64,000 bases of DNA from an uncultured Bacteroidota bacterium (GCA_902557655.1 CACEAZ010000004.1:1-64000), one strand, 5' to 3'. Positions 37,691 through 47,887 are shown, counted from the stretch's first letter. Numbers and translations: made by a program. The notes: generated from the sequence alone by a model not told the origin.

Positions 37691-39022
37691 TTAATAATGA
37701 CATTTGCCACATTCTAAACCACCCATCTGAGCAGCTGTTAATTCTTCAACTCCATATTTTTTCGATAATTCTTTGTGAATTCTATCGTAATATTCATTGT
37801 CTTTAATATTGACATTTGTTTCTCTATGACAATTAATACACCACCCCATGGTGAGAGGAGAGTGTTGATACATTATCTCCATTTCTTCTACAGGACCATG
37901 ACATGTTTGACAGTCAATACCGGCAACAGAAACATGCTGTGAGTGATTAAAATAAGCAAAGTCTGGTAGGTTATGGATTCTTACCCATTTAACTGGATAT
38001 GTAACCCCTGTATACTCCTGAGCTTCGTCATCCCAACCAACAGCTTTATATAATTTTTTTATTTCTCCATCGTAAAATTCTTTGGAGTATTCTTCGGTAG
38101 TTTCTCCGTTATACTCATAAATACTTTTGTGGCAATTCATACAAATATTTAGGGAAGGTATTCCTGAATGTTTACTTACTCTTGCAGAGGAATGGCAATA
38201 GTTACAATCTATTTTATTATCTCCAGAATGTATTTTGTGTGAGTAGTGAATTGGCTGAACAGGCATATACCCTTGGTTAACACCAACCTGCATTGTCCAT
38301 CCGTAAAAACCATATGCACTTACCAATAGGAAAATTACTGCAGTGCAAAGCATCAAAAACTGGTTCTCCAAATATGCCTTCCAAATTGGTTTACCTTTTT
38401 TCTTTTCTTCAATTTTTACCCCTTTTAATTCAGCAAGATTTTTTAACGTTTTTGCAACTAAGACCAGGCCAATACTTAATAAGAGAAATAAAATAGCAAA
38501 AACACCAAGTATGATTTGATCAGACAATCCAAGATCATTGGATGGTACATTTGAAACTTGGGTAGCAGCAGCTACTGCAACAGGCACTACTTTTTCCTGA
38601 GCAGTGTAGGCTAAAATATTATTAAGATCAGAGTCCGTCAGCTGGGGATAAGCAGTCATGGCTGACTTGTTATACTCTTCGTATATCTTATTTGCGTAAG
38701 CATCTCCAGATTTTATTAAAGCAGAGCTGTTTCTTATCCAGGCATACAACCATTCTCTGTCAAGGCCTTCGTCTTCTAATAGCCTAGTTTCAACATTCCT
38801 TAACGCAGGGCCGGTCATTTTTCTGTCTAACTTGTGACATGAGGCACAGTTTGTATTAAACAATGCTTTTCCAGCAAATGGATCACCATCTTGAGCAAAA
38901 ATTGTTATAGTTGAAGTAAAAAATAGGGCGAGCAAAAGTGGACCAAATATTTTCGTTTTTAGGTTAGATAGTCGGCTAGACTTAAATAATGAAAATTGTC
39001 TTCTAAGTTCTTTTTGATCCAT
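37691..39022 (-). CDS. actA: Alternative complex III multiheme cytochrome c subunit ActA
   Basis: The 443-residue protein has six CxxCH motifs. The first, CASCHK at 59-63, is in an N-terminal monoheme domain after a hydrophobic signal (about 26-44). Two helices (about 168-190 and 215-238) follow. The C-terminal domain has five: CNYCHSS, CMNCHKS, CQTCHGP, CINCHRE and CGKCHY. The five match the pentaheme ActA described in Rhodothermus; the extra N-terminal domain is a fusion common in Bacteroidota. It is the first gene of the operon. Behind its ATG is a -7 box at 39051-39058. Confidence 0.95.
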   Translation of the reverse strand: MDQKELRRQFSLFKSSRLSNLKTKIFGPLLLALFFTSTITIFAQDGDPFAGKALFNTNCASCHKLDRKMTGPALRNVETRLLEDEGLDREWLYAWIRNSSALIKSGDAYANKIYEEYNKSAMTAYPQLTDSDLNNILAYTAQEKVVPVAVAAATQVSNVPSNDLGLSDQIILGVFAILFLLLSIGLVLVAKTLKNLAELKGVKIEEKKKGKPIWKAYLENQFLMLCTAVIFLLVSAYGFYGWTMQVGVNQGYMPVQPIHYSHKIHSGDNKIDCNYCHSSARVSKHSGIPSLNICMNCHKSIYEYNGETTEEYSKEFYDGEIKKLYKAVGWDDEAQEYTGVTYPVKWVRIHNLPDFAYFNHSQHVSVAGIDCQTCHGPVEEMEIMYQHSPLTMGWCINCHRETNVNIKDNEYYDRIHKELSKKYGVEELTAAQMGGLECGKCHY

Positions 39023-39050
39023 TCAGAAATCGCCTGTTAAAAATCAAGCA

Positions 39051-39058
39051 CAAAAATA
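39051..39058 (-). promoter_or_regulatory. Candidate -7 box for the act-cta operon
   Basis: On the minus strand TATTTTTG fits TAnnTTTG, 28 bases before the actA ATG. No TTG lies at the right distance upstream. The rest of the 169-base gap between actA and the divergent SPOR gene is very AT-rich and shows no other signal I can support. Confidence 0.45.
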
Positions 39059-39191
39059 ACATCTAAAATGTTTTTTTTATTCATAAATTCGCTAAATATT
39101 AAGTGTAAAATACTAATTTATATTCATTCTAAATAAAAAAAAATAATTTATATTAATTAGTCTTTAACTTATATTATAAATTTTCTAAATT

Positions 39192-39617
39192 TTGACAACA
39201 AAAACTAACATAATATCTCTAATTCTACTTCTTTCATTTTTATCAGGATTTAGTCAAAAAGGAGAAGTTCAAATAAATAAAAGTGAAAAACTTGAAAAAA
39301 TAATATTTTTAAAAAAAGAGTTGAATAAAAAGATACAAAACTTAAAAATTCAAATTTATAGTGGCAATAGAGATCAAGCAGAAATAATTAAAGAAGAATA
39401 TGTAAAATTGTTTGATGACTCGACTGCAACGTTGATTTACGAAACTCCAAATTACAAAGTATGGATTGGTAATTTTTTTACTCGCCTTGAAGCGGATAAA
39501 AGTCTTTTAAAAATTAGAAAAAAATATAAAAGTGCTTTTATATTTAGACCAGAATATTATGAAATGGAGTTTGAAGAAGAAAGCAAAGATGAAGAAACAG
39601 ATGAAGAAATTAATTAG
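39192..39617 (+). CDS. SPOR-domain protein (secreted)
   Basis: The 141-residue protein opens with a hydrophobic signal sequence ([17 protein letters not shown]). A Lys-rich helix follows, then a SPOR domain at about 85-125 ([26 protein letters not shown]), ending in an acidic tail. SPOR domains bind denuded peptidoglycan. The start is TTG at 39192; no in-frame ATG exists until near the end, and this TTG is what makes a full signal peptide. Its end overlaps the convergent infB by four bases. Confidence 0.75.
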   Translation: MTTKTNIISLILLLSFLSGFSQKGEVQINKSEKLEKIIFLKKELNKKIQNLKIQIYSGNRDQAEIIKEEYVKLFDDSTATLIYETPNYKVWIGNFFTRLEADKSLLKIRKKYKSAFIFRPEYYEMEFEEESKDEETDEEIN

Positions 39618-42187
39618 ATTTTCTTTTTTATAGCAACATTAATATATCCTTCAATCTCATCTCCAACTTTAATGTCATTGTAATCTTTAATTTGGAGACC
39701 ACAATCATAACCCTTGGTTACTTCTTTTGCATCATCTTTAAATCTTTTTAATGATGATAAAACACCAGTATAAATCACAACACCTTCTCTAATTAATCTA
39801 ATTTCTGAATTTCTAACAATTTTCCCTTTTGTTACCATACATCCGGCAATGGTCCCAATTTTTGAAATTTTAAATGTTTCTCTAACTTCACAGAGACCTG
39901 TAATCTCCTCTTTGAAGTCTGGTGACAACATGCCTTCCATTGCATCTTTAACGTCATTAATTGCTGCATAAATTATCGAATATGTTCTAATATCAATTTG
40001 TTCCTTGTCGGCAATTTGTCTTGCGTTGCCCATCGGCCTAACATTAAAACCAACGACAATAGCATCAGATGCTGATGCTAATAAAACATCACTTTCGGTA
40101 ATTGCACCAACAGCCTTGTGTATAATATTTACCTGGATTTCTTCGGTTGAAAGTTTTTGCAGAGAATCTGTAAGTGCTTCTACAGATCCATCAACATCCC
40201 CTTTTAGAATAATGTTAAGTTCTTTAAATTCTCCCAATGCAATTCTTCTTCCAATTTCATCTAACGTAATATGTTTTTGGGTTCTTACCGATTGTTCTCT
40301 TTGTAATTGATTTCTCTTATTCGCAATTTGTTTTGCCTCTCTTTCGTCAGAATAAACAGAAAACTTATCTCCTGCCTGAGGAGCACCATCAAGACCAAGA
40401 ATAGAAATTGGAGTTGAAGGGCCTGCCTCTTTAATTTCATTGCCTCTTTCATCATGCATAGCTTTAACCTTACCACTTGTCTTTCCAGCCAAAACAAAAT
40501 CTCCAACTTTTAAAGTTCCTGCCTGTACAAGAATGGTAGAAACATAACCCCTACCCTTATCTAAAAATGCCTCAACTACACTACCTACAGCATCCTTATT
40601 AGGATTTGCTTTTAATTCTAAAATTTCAGCTTCTAACAGAACTTTTTCTAAGAGTTCATTGACACCATCCCCCTTTAACGCAGAAATGTCGTGGGACTGA
40701 ATTTTACCTCCCCAATCTTCTACCAATAAATTCATATTAGAAAGACTTTCTTTTATCTTATCAGGATTTGAATTGGGTTTGTCAATTTTATTTATTGCAA
40801 ATACAATTGGAACAGATGCAGCTTGAGCATGAGAAATAGCCTCTTTTGTTTGAGGCATTATATCATCATCTGCCGCAATCACAATAATAACTAAATCAGT
40901 TACCTGCGCACCTCTTGCCCTCATTGCTGTAAATGCTTCGTGACCAGGTGTATCTAAAAAAGTAATTTTTTGACCGTCTTGAAGTTCAACAGCATAAGCT
41001 CCTATATGCTGTGTGATTCCTCCCGATTCACCAGCAATTACATTTTCTTTTCTTATGTAATCTAATAGGGATGTTTTTCCATGATCAACATGTCCCATTA
41101 CAGTGACTATTGGAGGTCTCGGCATTAAATCTTCAGGAGATTCCTCTATTTCTTCAGCTTCTTCCTCAATTTCAGCAGTTACAAATTCAACTTTATAACC
41201 AAATTCTTCTGCCACAATCGAGAGAGTTTCAGCATCTAATCTTTGATTTAAGGTCACCATCATTCCTAAGGTCATACATGCAGAAATAATTTCGGTTGTA
41301 GAAACATCCATCATGGTTGCAATTTCATTAGCTGTTACAAACTCCGTAACCTTTAAAATTTTACTTTCCTGTTCTTGGGCTGCTATCTCCTCTTCAGACT
41401 TTTGCTTATGTTGATCTCTTTTATCTTTTCTATATTTTGCAGCTTTTCCTTTTGATGATTTTCCCTGGAGCTTTTCAAGGGTTTCTTTAATTTGTTTTTG
41501 AACTTCCTCTTCGCTAGGTTCTTCTTTAACAACCCTGTTTGGCCTACCTTTTTGTTTAAATTTTGTGTTTCCAAAATTATTTTGAGGGGCATTGCCTTTA
41601 TTGGAAACAATTCTTTTCCTTTTCTTTTTTGATTTTGCTTCAGAAGAAACAGTTTCTGGTTTTTTAAATTGATTAAGATCTATTTTTTCACCAGTGGATT
41701 TTAATCCAGTTAATTTTTTATAATTATCTTTTTTGACAGAATCATCACCTGATTCGTCGGGGCTTGAAGGTGATTGTTCTTTTATTTCATTTGTAGGCTC
41801 TTTTTGAGGTTTATAATCAACTTTTTCAGCTTTAATTTCTTTTTTAGTCTCAAGATCTATTTTGCCAACTTTTTTAAATTGAAAAACCTTAGAAGAAGCT
41901 TTAATAACTTCGTTTGAGTTTGAAATAACTGAATTTTGTTCTTTTTCCTGTTTTTCCCTGATCTCTTCCTTTTCTTTATTTTTTGCCTCAACTGCTTCTT
42001 TAGAAGCTAGCTTTTTGTCTGCATCAATTTGAAACTCATCACACAATAAGTTATATAGATCTGTAGAGATTTTAGTTGTAGGTCTTTTCTCAATAACGTG
42101 ACCCTTGGACTCTAAAAACTCCGCGACTCTGTCAATTGAAATATTTAATTCCCTTAAAACTTTATTTAACCTTATTGTATCTGCCAT
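39614..42187 (-). CDS. infB: Translation initiation factor IF-2
   Basis: The 857-residue GTPase starts with an IF2-N-like helix region ([29 protein letters not shown]). A long Lys/Glu-rich low-complexity linker (about 60-280) precedes a second N-domain (about 275-330) and the G domain. G1 is [12 protein letters not shown]3 DTPGHEAF, G4 NKID. Domains II-IV follow to the end. It positions fMet-tRNA on the 30S subunit. It is 14 bases after nusA in the standard rimP-nusA-infB order. Confidence 0.97.
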   Translation of the reverse strand: MADTIRLNKVLRELNISIDRVAEFLESKGHVIEKRPTTKISTDLYNLLCDEFQIDADKKLASKEAVEAKNKEKEEIREKQEKEQNSVISNSNEVIKASSKVFQFKKVGKIDLETKKEIKAEKVDYKPQKEPTNEIKEQSPSSPDESGDDSVKKDNYKKLTGLKSTGEKIDLNQFKKPETVSSEAKSKKKRKRIVSNKGNAPQNNFGNTKFKQKGRPNRVVKEEPSEEEVQKQIKETLEKLQGKSSKGKAAKYRKDKRDQHKQKSEEEIAAQEQESKILKVTEFVTANEIATMMDVSTTEIISACMTLGMMVTLNQRLDAETLSIVAEEFGYKVEFVTAEIEEEAEEIEESPEDLMPRPPIVTVMGHVDHGKTSLLDYIRKENVIAGESGGITQHIGAYAVELQDGQKITFLDTPGHEAFTAMRARGAQVTDLVIIVIAADDDIMPQTKEAISHAQAASVPIVFAINKIDKPNSNPDKIKESLSNMNLLVEDWGGKIQSHDISALKGDGVNELLEKVLLEAEILELKANPNKDAVGSVVEAFLDKGRGYVSTILVQAGTLKVGDFVLAGKTSGKVKAMHDERGNEIKEAGPSTPISILGLDGAPQAGDKFSVYSDEREAKQIANKRNQLQREQSVRTQKHITLDEIGRRIALGEFKELNIILKGDVDGSVEALTDSLQKLSTEEIQVNIIHKAVGAITESDVLLASASDAIVVGFNVRPMGNARQIADKEQIDIRTYSIIYAAINDVKDAMEGMLSPDFKEEITGLCEVRETFKISKIGTIAGCMVTKGKIVRNSEIRLIREGVVIYTGVLSSLKRFKDDAKEVTKGYDCGLQIKDYNDIKVGDEIEGYINVAIKKKI

Positions 42188-42201
42188 ATAATTGTCAGTT
42201 T

Positions 42202-43434
42202 TTAATCTTCAAATTCTTCTTTTAATATTTTAAGAACATCATTAATCGTTTCTTCCTCAAGATCGGTTCTCTTAACCAAGTCTGCTGCATCCTGTTCAAG
42301 AACACTTTTTGCTGTATCAAGACCTGCTTTTGCAAGTTCATCAATAATCCACGAATCTATTTCATCAGAGAATTCTGTTAATTCAACGTCTTCTTCAGCT
42401 CCCTCTCTAAACACATCAATTTCGTAACCTGTCAATTGTCCAGCAAGTCTTATATTATGACCTCCCCTACCAATTGCTTTACTAACTTCCTCGGGATTTA
42501 AAATCACTTCAACTCTATTATTGTCTTCATCAATTTTCATTGAATTCACTCTTGCCGGATTAAGTGCTCTGGTTATAAATAATTGAAGGTTGTTAGTATA
42601 ATTAATAACATCGATGTTTTCATTTCCAAGCTCCCTAACAATACCATGAATTCTTGATCCTTTCATTCCGACACAAGCTCCAACGGGATCAATTCGGTCA
42701 TCATAAGAGTCAACAGCAACTTTTGCTTTTTCTCCAGGTATTCTTACAACTTTTTTTATTGAAATTAGTCCATCAAAAACTTCAGGAATTTCCTGTTCGA
42801 ACAATTTTTCTAAAAATATCGGAGAGGTTCTGGAAAGTATTATCGATGGTTTTGTTCCTATTAATTCAACACTTTCGATTACTCCTCTAATATTATCGCC
42901 TTTTCTAAAAAAATCAGAGGGTATCTGTTTGTCTTTAGGCATAACGATTTCATTGCCTTCATCATCAAGTAAAATAATTGCCTTATGTCTAATGTGATGT
43001 ACTTCAGCGGTATATATTTCACCTTCTAATTCTTTAAACTTCTTATAAACATTTGTGTTATCATGCTCATGTAATTTTGCAGTTAAATTTTGTCTTAGAG
43101 CTAAAATAGATCTTCTTCCAAGATCAACTAACTTAACTTCTTCTGAAACATCCTCGCCAACTTCAAAATCTGGTTCAATCTTTCTTGCTTCAGTAAGGGC
43201 AATTTCTATATTATCATCTTCAACATTGTCATCCTCGACAACAATTCTATTTCTCCATATTTCTAAATCTCCCTTATCAGGATTAATAATTACATCAAAA
43301 TTTTCATCATCTCCATATTTTCTCCTTAGAGTTGATCTAAAAACTTCCTCAAGAATCGCCATTAGTGTGACTCTGTCAATTAATTTATCATCTTTAAATT
43401 CTGAAAACGATTCAATTAGTGTTAGATTATCCAT
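42202..43434 (-). CDS. nusA: Transcription termination/antitermination factor NusA
   Basis: The 410-residue protein has the N-terminal RNA-polymerase-binding domain (about 1-125), an S1 domain (about 130-200), and two KH domains ([22 protein letters not shown] and [22 protein letters not shown]). The C-terminus is acidic and lacks the repeat domains of E. coli NusA. NusA promotes pausing and intrinsic termination. A hairpin before rimP raises the possibility of autoregulation. It lies three bases after rimP. Confidence 0.97.
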   Translation of the reverse strand: MDNLTLIESFSEFKDDKLIDRVTLMAILEEVFRSTLRRKYGDDENFDVIINPDKGDLEIWRNRIVVEDDNVEDDNIEIALTEARKIEPDFEVGEDVSEEVKLVDLGRRSILALRQNLTAKLHEHDNTNVYKKFKELEGEIYTAEVHHIRHKAIILLDDEGNEIVMPKDKQIPSDFFRKGDNIRGVIESVELIGTKPSIILSRTSPIFLEKLFEQEIPEVFDGLISIKKVVRIPGEKAKVAVDSYDDRIDPVGACVGMKGSRIHGIVRELGNENIDVINYTNNLQLFITRALNPARVNSMKIDEDNNRVEVILNPEEVSKAIGRGGHNIRLAGQLTGYEIDVFREGAEEDVELTEFSDEIDSWIIDELAKAGLDTAKSVLEQDAADLVKRTDLEEETINDVLKILKEEFED

Positions 43435-43437
43435 ATT

Positions 43438-43899
43438 CTAAAATTTTACTTTAACTTTTGCTTCTTTAATTTTTTTGAAATCAATATCAATTGATTTTTC
43501 TACAGTTACTTTACCCTTACCTATCGGTTTTGGTTGTCTTTCTTTCCATACAAGATTAATCGACTTATCGTCAGTACCAGTAAGTCTTCCTTCATAAAAT
43601 TCATTATCTGTTTTAACCGATAAAATTCTTCCACAATGCTTAGAATATTGTCTGGCAATAAGTAAAGGAGAAGTGGCTCCACAGGATGCTACTTCCAAAG
43701 AAAAATCTAATTCTTCTCTGTCAAAATTTCCTTCAATTGCTCGACTTATAAACATGCAATCTTCAACTTTAACTCCATTATCTCCATCTATTATAACCTT
43801 TATTTCGTTGCTTTCCGAAACGGAGAAATCAATAAGAAAAAGATCACTTCTTTGATCAAAACAGTCAATTAACAATAATTCTATTTTTTCCTTCAACAT
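43438..43899 (-). CDS. rimP: Ribosome maturation factor RimP
   Basis: The 153-residue protein has the RimP N-terminal domain (SNEIKVIIDGDNGVKVEDCMFISRAIEG, then LEVASCGATSPLL, near the usual EVSSPG position) and the Sm-like C-terminal domain. It assists 30S maturation. It begins with ATG at 43899, just ten bases after a terminator-like hairpin. It heads the rimP-nusA-infB operon. Confidence 0.93.
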   Translation of the reverse strand: MLKEKIELLLIDCFDQRSDLFLIDFSVSESNEIKVIIDGDNGVKVEDCMFISRAIEGNFDREELDFSLEVASCGATSPLLIARQYSKHCGRILSVKTDNEFYEGRLTGTDDKSINLVWKERQPKPIGKGKVTVEKSIDIDFKKIKEAKVKVKF

Positions 43900-43909
43900 G
43901 TTCTATAAA

Positions 43910-43934
43910 AAGAGGGGACTCTTAGTCCCCTCTT
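43910..43934 (-). terminator. Strong intrinsic-terminator hairpin in front of rimP
   Basis: AAGAGGGGACT and AGTCCCCTCTT form a perfect 11-pair, GC-rich stem with a three-base loop. Read on the minus strand, a TTTTT tract follows, ending about ten bases before the rimP ATG. It ends the tRNA-Gln transcript and, if the box at 43960 is real, also lies in the rimP leader. On the plus strand an AATTTTTT run follows too, but no plus-strand gene leads into it. Confidence 0.85.
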
Positions 43935-43959
43935 AATTTTTTAATATTAATCAGTGATG

Positions 43960-43967
43960 CAAATATA
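43960..43967 (-). promoter_or_regulatory. Candidate -7 box for rimP-nusA-infB
   Basis: TATATTTG on the minus strand fits TAnnTTTG and lies between the tRNA-Gln gene and the terminator hairpin. A start near 43953 would put the hairpin in the 5' leader. No spaced TTG is visible, so it could be chance in AT-rich DNA. Confidence 0.45.
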
Positions 43968-44003
43968 CAATAAAATATTTATTGATTAGCCATTTGCATT
44001 TAG

Positions 44004-44076
44004 TTGGCCTACTAGGGCTCGAACCTAGACTCTTCTGGACCAAAACCAGACGTGTTACCAGTTACACCATAGGCCA
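44004..44076 (-). tRNA. tRNA-Gln (anticodon UUG)
   Basis: Read on the minus strand, the gene folds fully: acceptor TGGCCTA/TAGGCCA, D arm GTGT/ACAC, anticodon arm TCTGG-TTTTGGT-CCAGA, variable loop AGAGT, and T arm CTAGG-TTCGAGC-CCTAG. The loop gives anticodon TTG, so it reads CAA and by wobble CAG. Discriminator base is A at 44004; CCA is not encoded. It is a single-gene unit with a good promoter (44086-44114) and a terminator (43910-43934). Confidence 0.97.
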
Positions 44077-44085
44077 TTGAGGATG

Positions 44086-44114
44086 CAAATTTAAAATAAT
44101 TTTTATATCAGCAA
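44086..44114 (-). promoter_or_regulatory. Promoter of tRNA-Gln
   Basis: On the minus strand TTG (44112-44114) precedes TAAATTTG (44086-44093) by 18 bases, a full match to TTG-N17-23-TAnnTTTG. It sits ten bases ahead of the mature tRNA 5' end. Confidence 0.75.
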
Positions 44115-44168
44115 TATAATTTCATTAATTATGTTTAATATTTACTATTCTAAAGAATATTTAATTAA

Positions 44169-44176
44169 TAAATTTG
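44169..44176 (+). promoter_or_regulatory. Candidate -7 box for the DUF2723 gene
   Basis: TAAATTTG fits TAnnTTTG. It ends 10 bases before the ATG at 44187, so the transcript would be almost leaderless. There is no TTG at the right spacing. Confidence 0.3.
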
Positions 44177-44186
44177 AAAAAAAAAT

Positions 44187-47100
44187 ATGAAATTAGACGA
44201 TTTTAAAAAACTTAATTTACTTCTTGGATGGATATGTTTTTTAGTATCTTTTTGTGTCTATTTCTCCACTGCTGAGCCAACGGTTAGTTTCTGGGATACA
44301 GGGGAATATATTACTACATCTTCAAAACTACAAGTAGGTCATCCTCCTGGGGCCCCGCTATATCAAATGCTTGGAGCAATATTCTCTGTTTTTGCAATTG
44401 ATAAAGAGAATATTGGTTTTACGATGAATTTAATGAGTGGATTTAGTAGTGCATTGACAATAGCTTTTATGTACTGGAGTATTGTTTTAATTCTCTTAAA
44501 AATAATCAGTACTGATAAATTTACATTAAACAGGCAACTTGCAATTTCTGGAGCAGGATTGGTCGGTGCATTGAGTTTTTCATTCACAGATAGTTTTTGG
44601 TTTAACGCTGTGGAAGCAGAGGTTTATGCCATGGCTACTTTAATAATGTCAATATTATTTTATTTAGGCTTGCGATGGGAGGCTGATATGAATAAACCTA
44701 GAGGTAATAAATGGTTGATACTTATTTGTTTTGTTATCGGATTATCGTTTGGAGTGCATTTTATGGGGCTTTTAACAATTCCTGCCATTGTTCTGATCTT
44801 TTATTTTAAAAACCAAAAAACAATTCGAAGTAGCTTAAAAATAAATTCTTTATACGGGTTCTTGTTTGCAAATATTTTAGGACTATTAATTCTTATGGGG
44901 ATTTTTAAATTGATCCTTCCATATACATTAAGGTTTTTTAGTATGATTGAATTGTTATTTGTAAATAACTTTAATTTACCTTTCAATTCTGGATCTATTG
45001 CCGCATTTATAATCATCGCTCTATCCTTCTATTATTTAATAAATTACACTGCGAAAAAAAACTTAGTAACAATCAACACGTTGGTGCTCTGTTTCTTATT
45101 TATTTTCATTGGCTTCTCGTCGTGGTTAATTCTTCCTATTAGATCAAATGCAAATGTTGTGGTCAATGAAAATAATCCATCAAACGCAAGAGAACTTTTA
45201 GCCTACTATAATCTAGAACAATACCCAAAAACATATCTCTTTTATGGCCCACTATTTACCGACCAGTATTCTGGACTAGACAAGGAGAATCCTTACAAAA
45301 ATGATAATCCAAAATATGAGAAAGATTTAGATAATAATAAATATGTTATTGTAAATGATTATGAAAATGCAATTCAAAACTACAATTCTGAGCACGCTTC
45401 AATTCTTCCAAGAATGTGGAGCTCAGAACATGCCAAAAACTATTTAAATTACACGGGATACCTCAACTTCAAAATAAAATCAAGATATCTAAACGAACCT
45501 GGAATTAAAGATTTTGTTTCTGACTTTAAAAATAAAATAAATGAAGGTGAAGTTGATTATGAGGATTTTGAAAAATTTCTAAAACAATATGGTCAATTTT
45601 TAGAAATTCAAAAACCATCATTGCTTAGTAATCTGTATTATTTATTTGACTATCAAATTGGTTATATGTATCTAAGATATTTCATGTGGAATTTTGCTGG
45701 AAGACAAGACGATATTCAAGGAAAGATGAATTTAAATGGTAATTGGCTAAGTGGGATTAATTTTATTGACGAATGGAATATAGGTGTTTCACAAAAAAAT
45801 CTTCCTGGAGATGTTTTAAACAATAAAGCAAGAAATACATATTACCTATTGCCTCTACTTTTAGGCCTTATTGGTTTGTATTTTTTATATAATTTAAATA
45901 AAGAATATTTTTGGATTCTTCTTGTATTTTTTGTTTTTACGGGGGTTGCAATACAGGTTTACACAAACGTGCGTCCATTTGAACCAAGAGAAAGAGATTA
46001 TTCATTAGTAGGCTCTTTTTATGTTTTTTCGATGGCAATAGGATTAGGAAGTTTCTACCTATCAACATTATTAGAAAAGATAAAATTAAAAAAGAGCTCC
46101 ATTTTAACCACCTTGACGTGCTTACTAATTGTACCTGTTAACCTTGCTGTGAATAATTGGGATGATCACGACAGGAGCGGTAGGTATACCGCTTATTCAA
46201 TGGCTGTAAATTATTTGAATTCCTGTGATAAAAATGCGATTTTATTTACAATCGGTGACAACGATACTTTTCCGCTTTGGTATGCACAAGAAATCGAAGG
46301 AATCAGAACAGATGTTAGAATTGTTAACACAAGCTTGTTAAGTACGGACTGGTATATTGATCAAATGAAAAGACAGGCATATGAAAGTGAACCTATTCCG
46401 TCAAGTTTAACCCACGATAAATACAGGCATGGTACAAGAGATTATATAATAAAAGAAGCAATAACCAACGACACAATAGATGTTGATGTTTTTCTGGATT
46501 TTATTACACAAGATGAAAAAGAATACAAATACGGTGAAATCCTTAAAAGACAAGGTTACGATACTTCTGGACTCAGAAGTCAAGATTTAAATGCCAATTT
46601 TCTCCCTACTGAAAATATAAAAATTCCAGTGAATATCGAAAATGTATTAAAATATAATATTGTAAATAAAGACAAATCTGACTTGATAGAAAATGAAATA
46701 ATTATTAATATAAAATCTCAAGCACTATATAAAAACAGACTGATTATGTTAGATATAATTGCGCAAAATGAATGGAGGCGACCTATTTATTTTACTGGTG
46801 GAGCATTTGGAGATGAAGATTATATTTGGATGAAAGATTATTTACAATTAGATGGAATGTGTTATAAACTGATTCCTATAAAAACCGAAGTTGATGAATC
46901 TAATCCATATGAAATGGGTATGGTAGATTCACAAAAAATGCTATCAATAGTTAAAAATTGGGAATGGGGTTCTAAGGATTCAAATGAGATTTATTTAGAT
47001 GTAGAGTCTAGAAAAAATAGCATTACCTATAGAGGCAATATGTCTAGATTAATAGATCAATTAATTTTAGAAAATAAAATAGATGAAGCAGAAAATATTT

Positions 47101-47420
47101 TGGACATATGTATGGAGAAAATGCCGGTAAATGAATATGGATATTACACTCTTTTAGAACCGTTTTTGAATGCTTACTATTTGATTAACAAACCTAAAAA
47201 AGCAAGAAAAATATTTGACGATATCGCAGTAAAATATCAAGAAAGTTTATTCTATTTTAGCACCGTTTCAAATTCTAATAAAAATAGATACGCAGAAGAT
47301 ATCTACATAGATATTGAAAGATACAGGTCATTAGTAGATGTTATTTTGAATCACGAAGAAGGTGAATATTTAGAAACAAGAATGAAAGAATTCAACGATT
47401 ATTTAGATTTATTCCTTTAA
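44187..47420 (+). CDS. DUF2723 polytopic membrane protein, putative glycosyltransferase
   Basis: The 1077-residue protein has about 12 helices in its first 650 residues and a soluble C-terminal part. DUF2723 marks are clear: PTVSFWDTGEYITTSSKLQVGHPPGAP near the start (acidic pair as in GT-C enzymes), FNAVEAEVYAMATL, and NVRPFEPRERDYSLVGSF. IGDNDTFPLWYAQEIEGIRTDVRIVN lies in the soluble part, with TPR-like helices near the end (about 955-1060). The human DUF2723 protein TMEM260 is an O-mannosyltransferase, and Bacteroidota add O-glycans to exported proteins; a similar role here is inference. It overlaps the convergent thioredoxin-like gene by four bases. Confidence 0.85.
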   Translation: MKLDDFKKLNLLLGWICFLVSFCVYFSTAEPTVSFWDTGEYITTSSKLQVGHPPGAPLYQMLGAIFSVFAIDKENIGFTMNLMSGFSSALTIAFMYWSIVLILLKIISTDKFTLNRQLAISGAGLVGALSFSFTDSFWFNAVEAEVYAMATLIMSILFYLGLRWEADMNKPRGNKWLILICFVIGLSFGVHFMGLLTIPAIVLIFYFKNQKTIRSSLKINSLYGFLFANILGLLILMGIFKLILPYTLRFFSMIELLFVNNFNLPFNSGSIAAFIIIALSFYYLINYTAKKNLVTINTLVLCFLFIFIGFSSWLILPIRSNANVVVNENNPSNARELLAYYNLEQYPKTYLFYGPLFTDQYSGLDKENPYKNDNPKYEKDLDNNKYVIVNDYENAIQNYNSEHASILPRMWSSEHAKNYLNYTGYLNFKIKSRYLNEPGIKDFVSDFKNKINEGEVDYEDFEKFLKQYGQFLEIQKPSLLSNLYYLFDYQIGYMYLRYFMWNFAGRQDDIQGKMNLNGNWLSGINFIDEWNIGVSQKNLPGDVLNNKARNTYYLLPLLLGLIGLYFLYNLNKEYFWILLVFFVFTGVAIQVYTNVRPFEPRERDYSLVGSFYVFSMAIGLGSFYLSTLLEKIKLKKSSILTTLTCLLIVPVNLAVNNWDDHDRSGRYTAYSMAVNYLNSCDKNAILFTIGDNDTFPLWYAQEIEGIRTDVRIVNTSLLSTDWYIDQMKRQAYESEPIPSSLTHDKYRHGTRDYIIKEAITNDTIDVDVFLDFITQDEKEYKYGEILKRQGYDTSGLRSQDLNANFLPTENIKIPVNIENVLKYNIVNKDKSDLIENEIIINIKSQALYKNRLIMLDIIAQNEWRRPIYFTGGAFGDEDYIWMKDYLQLDGMCYKLIPIKTEVDESNPYEMGMVDSQKMLSIVKNWEWGSKDSNEIYLDVESRKNSITYRGNMSRLIDQLILENKIDEAENILDICMEKMPVNEYGYYTLLEPFLNAYYLINKPKKARKIFDDIAVKYQESLFYFSTVSNSNKNRYAEDIYIDIERYRSLVDVILNHEEGEYLETRMKEFNDYLDLFL

Positions 47421-47719
47421 TTTTCACAAAAGTCTTTCAATCTGCCGATTAAAGAATTTGCATCTTCATCTCCACTTTGTCTCCATTTCATTTCTCCTCT
47501 TTTATAAATCATTAAAGTTGGAGTGCCTTTTATTCTTAAAGCTTCGGCTAGTTTGTTGTTTTTTTCTAAATCAATTTTGATAACTTTTGCCTTTTTACCT
47601 AAAGCATTGGCTACATCTTTAAGCACAGGATACATTGTGTTAGAAATTTCATCCTGTTTAATATAGAATTCTAATAAAACAGGTACTTTGATATCAATTA
47701 AATCTCCAAATCTGGCCAT
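47417..47719 (-). CDS. Thioredoxin-fold protein lacking the active-site cysteines
   Basis: The 100-residue protein has a thioredoxin pattern: PVLLEFYIKQDEISNTMYPVL aligns with the thioredoxin strand and active-site helix, and KGTPTLMIYKRGE keeps the cis-Pro (P67). The CGPC position reads DEIS (23-26), so it cannot do dithiol exchange. The only Cys is near the C-terminus (DFCEN). There is no signal peptide, so it should be cytoplasmic. A structural or binding role is possible. A fault in the sequence is unlikely because the frame is intact around the site. Confidence 0.8.
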   Translation of the reverse strand: MARFGDLIDIKVPVLLEFYIKQDEISNTMYPVLKDVANALGKKAKVIKIDLEKNNKLAEALRIKGTPTLMIYKRGEMKWRQSGDEDANSLIGRLKDFCEN

Positions 47720-47887
47720 AAATAAAGCTTGTTTATTTATTAAAGATACTGATTTTATAAAAAATTACTGCTAAAACGATGTTAATCAATTAATTATACG
47801 AATTTGTTAAAATCTTTAAAAACCATAGGTAAATAATAAACTTGTTTTTTATTATTTTAGAACTCTTTAACTAACCTAATAAAATTC

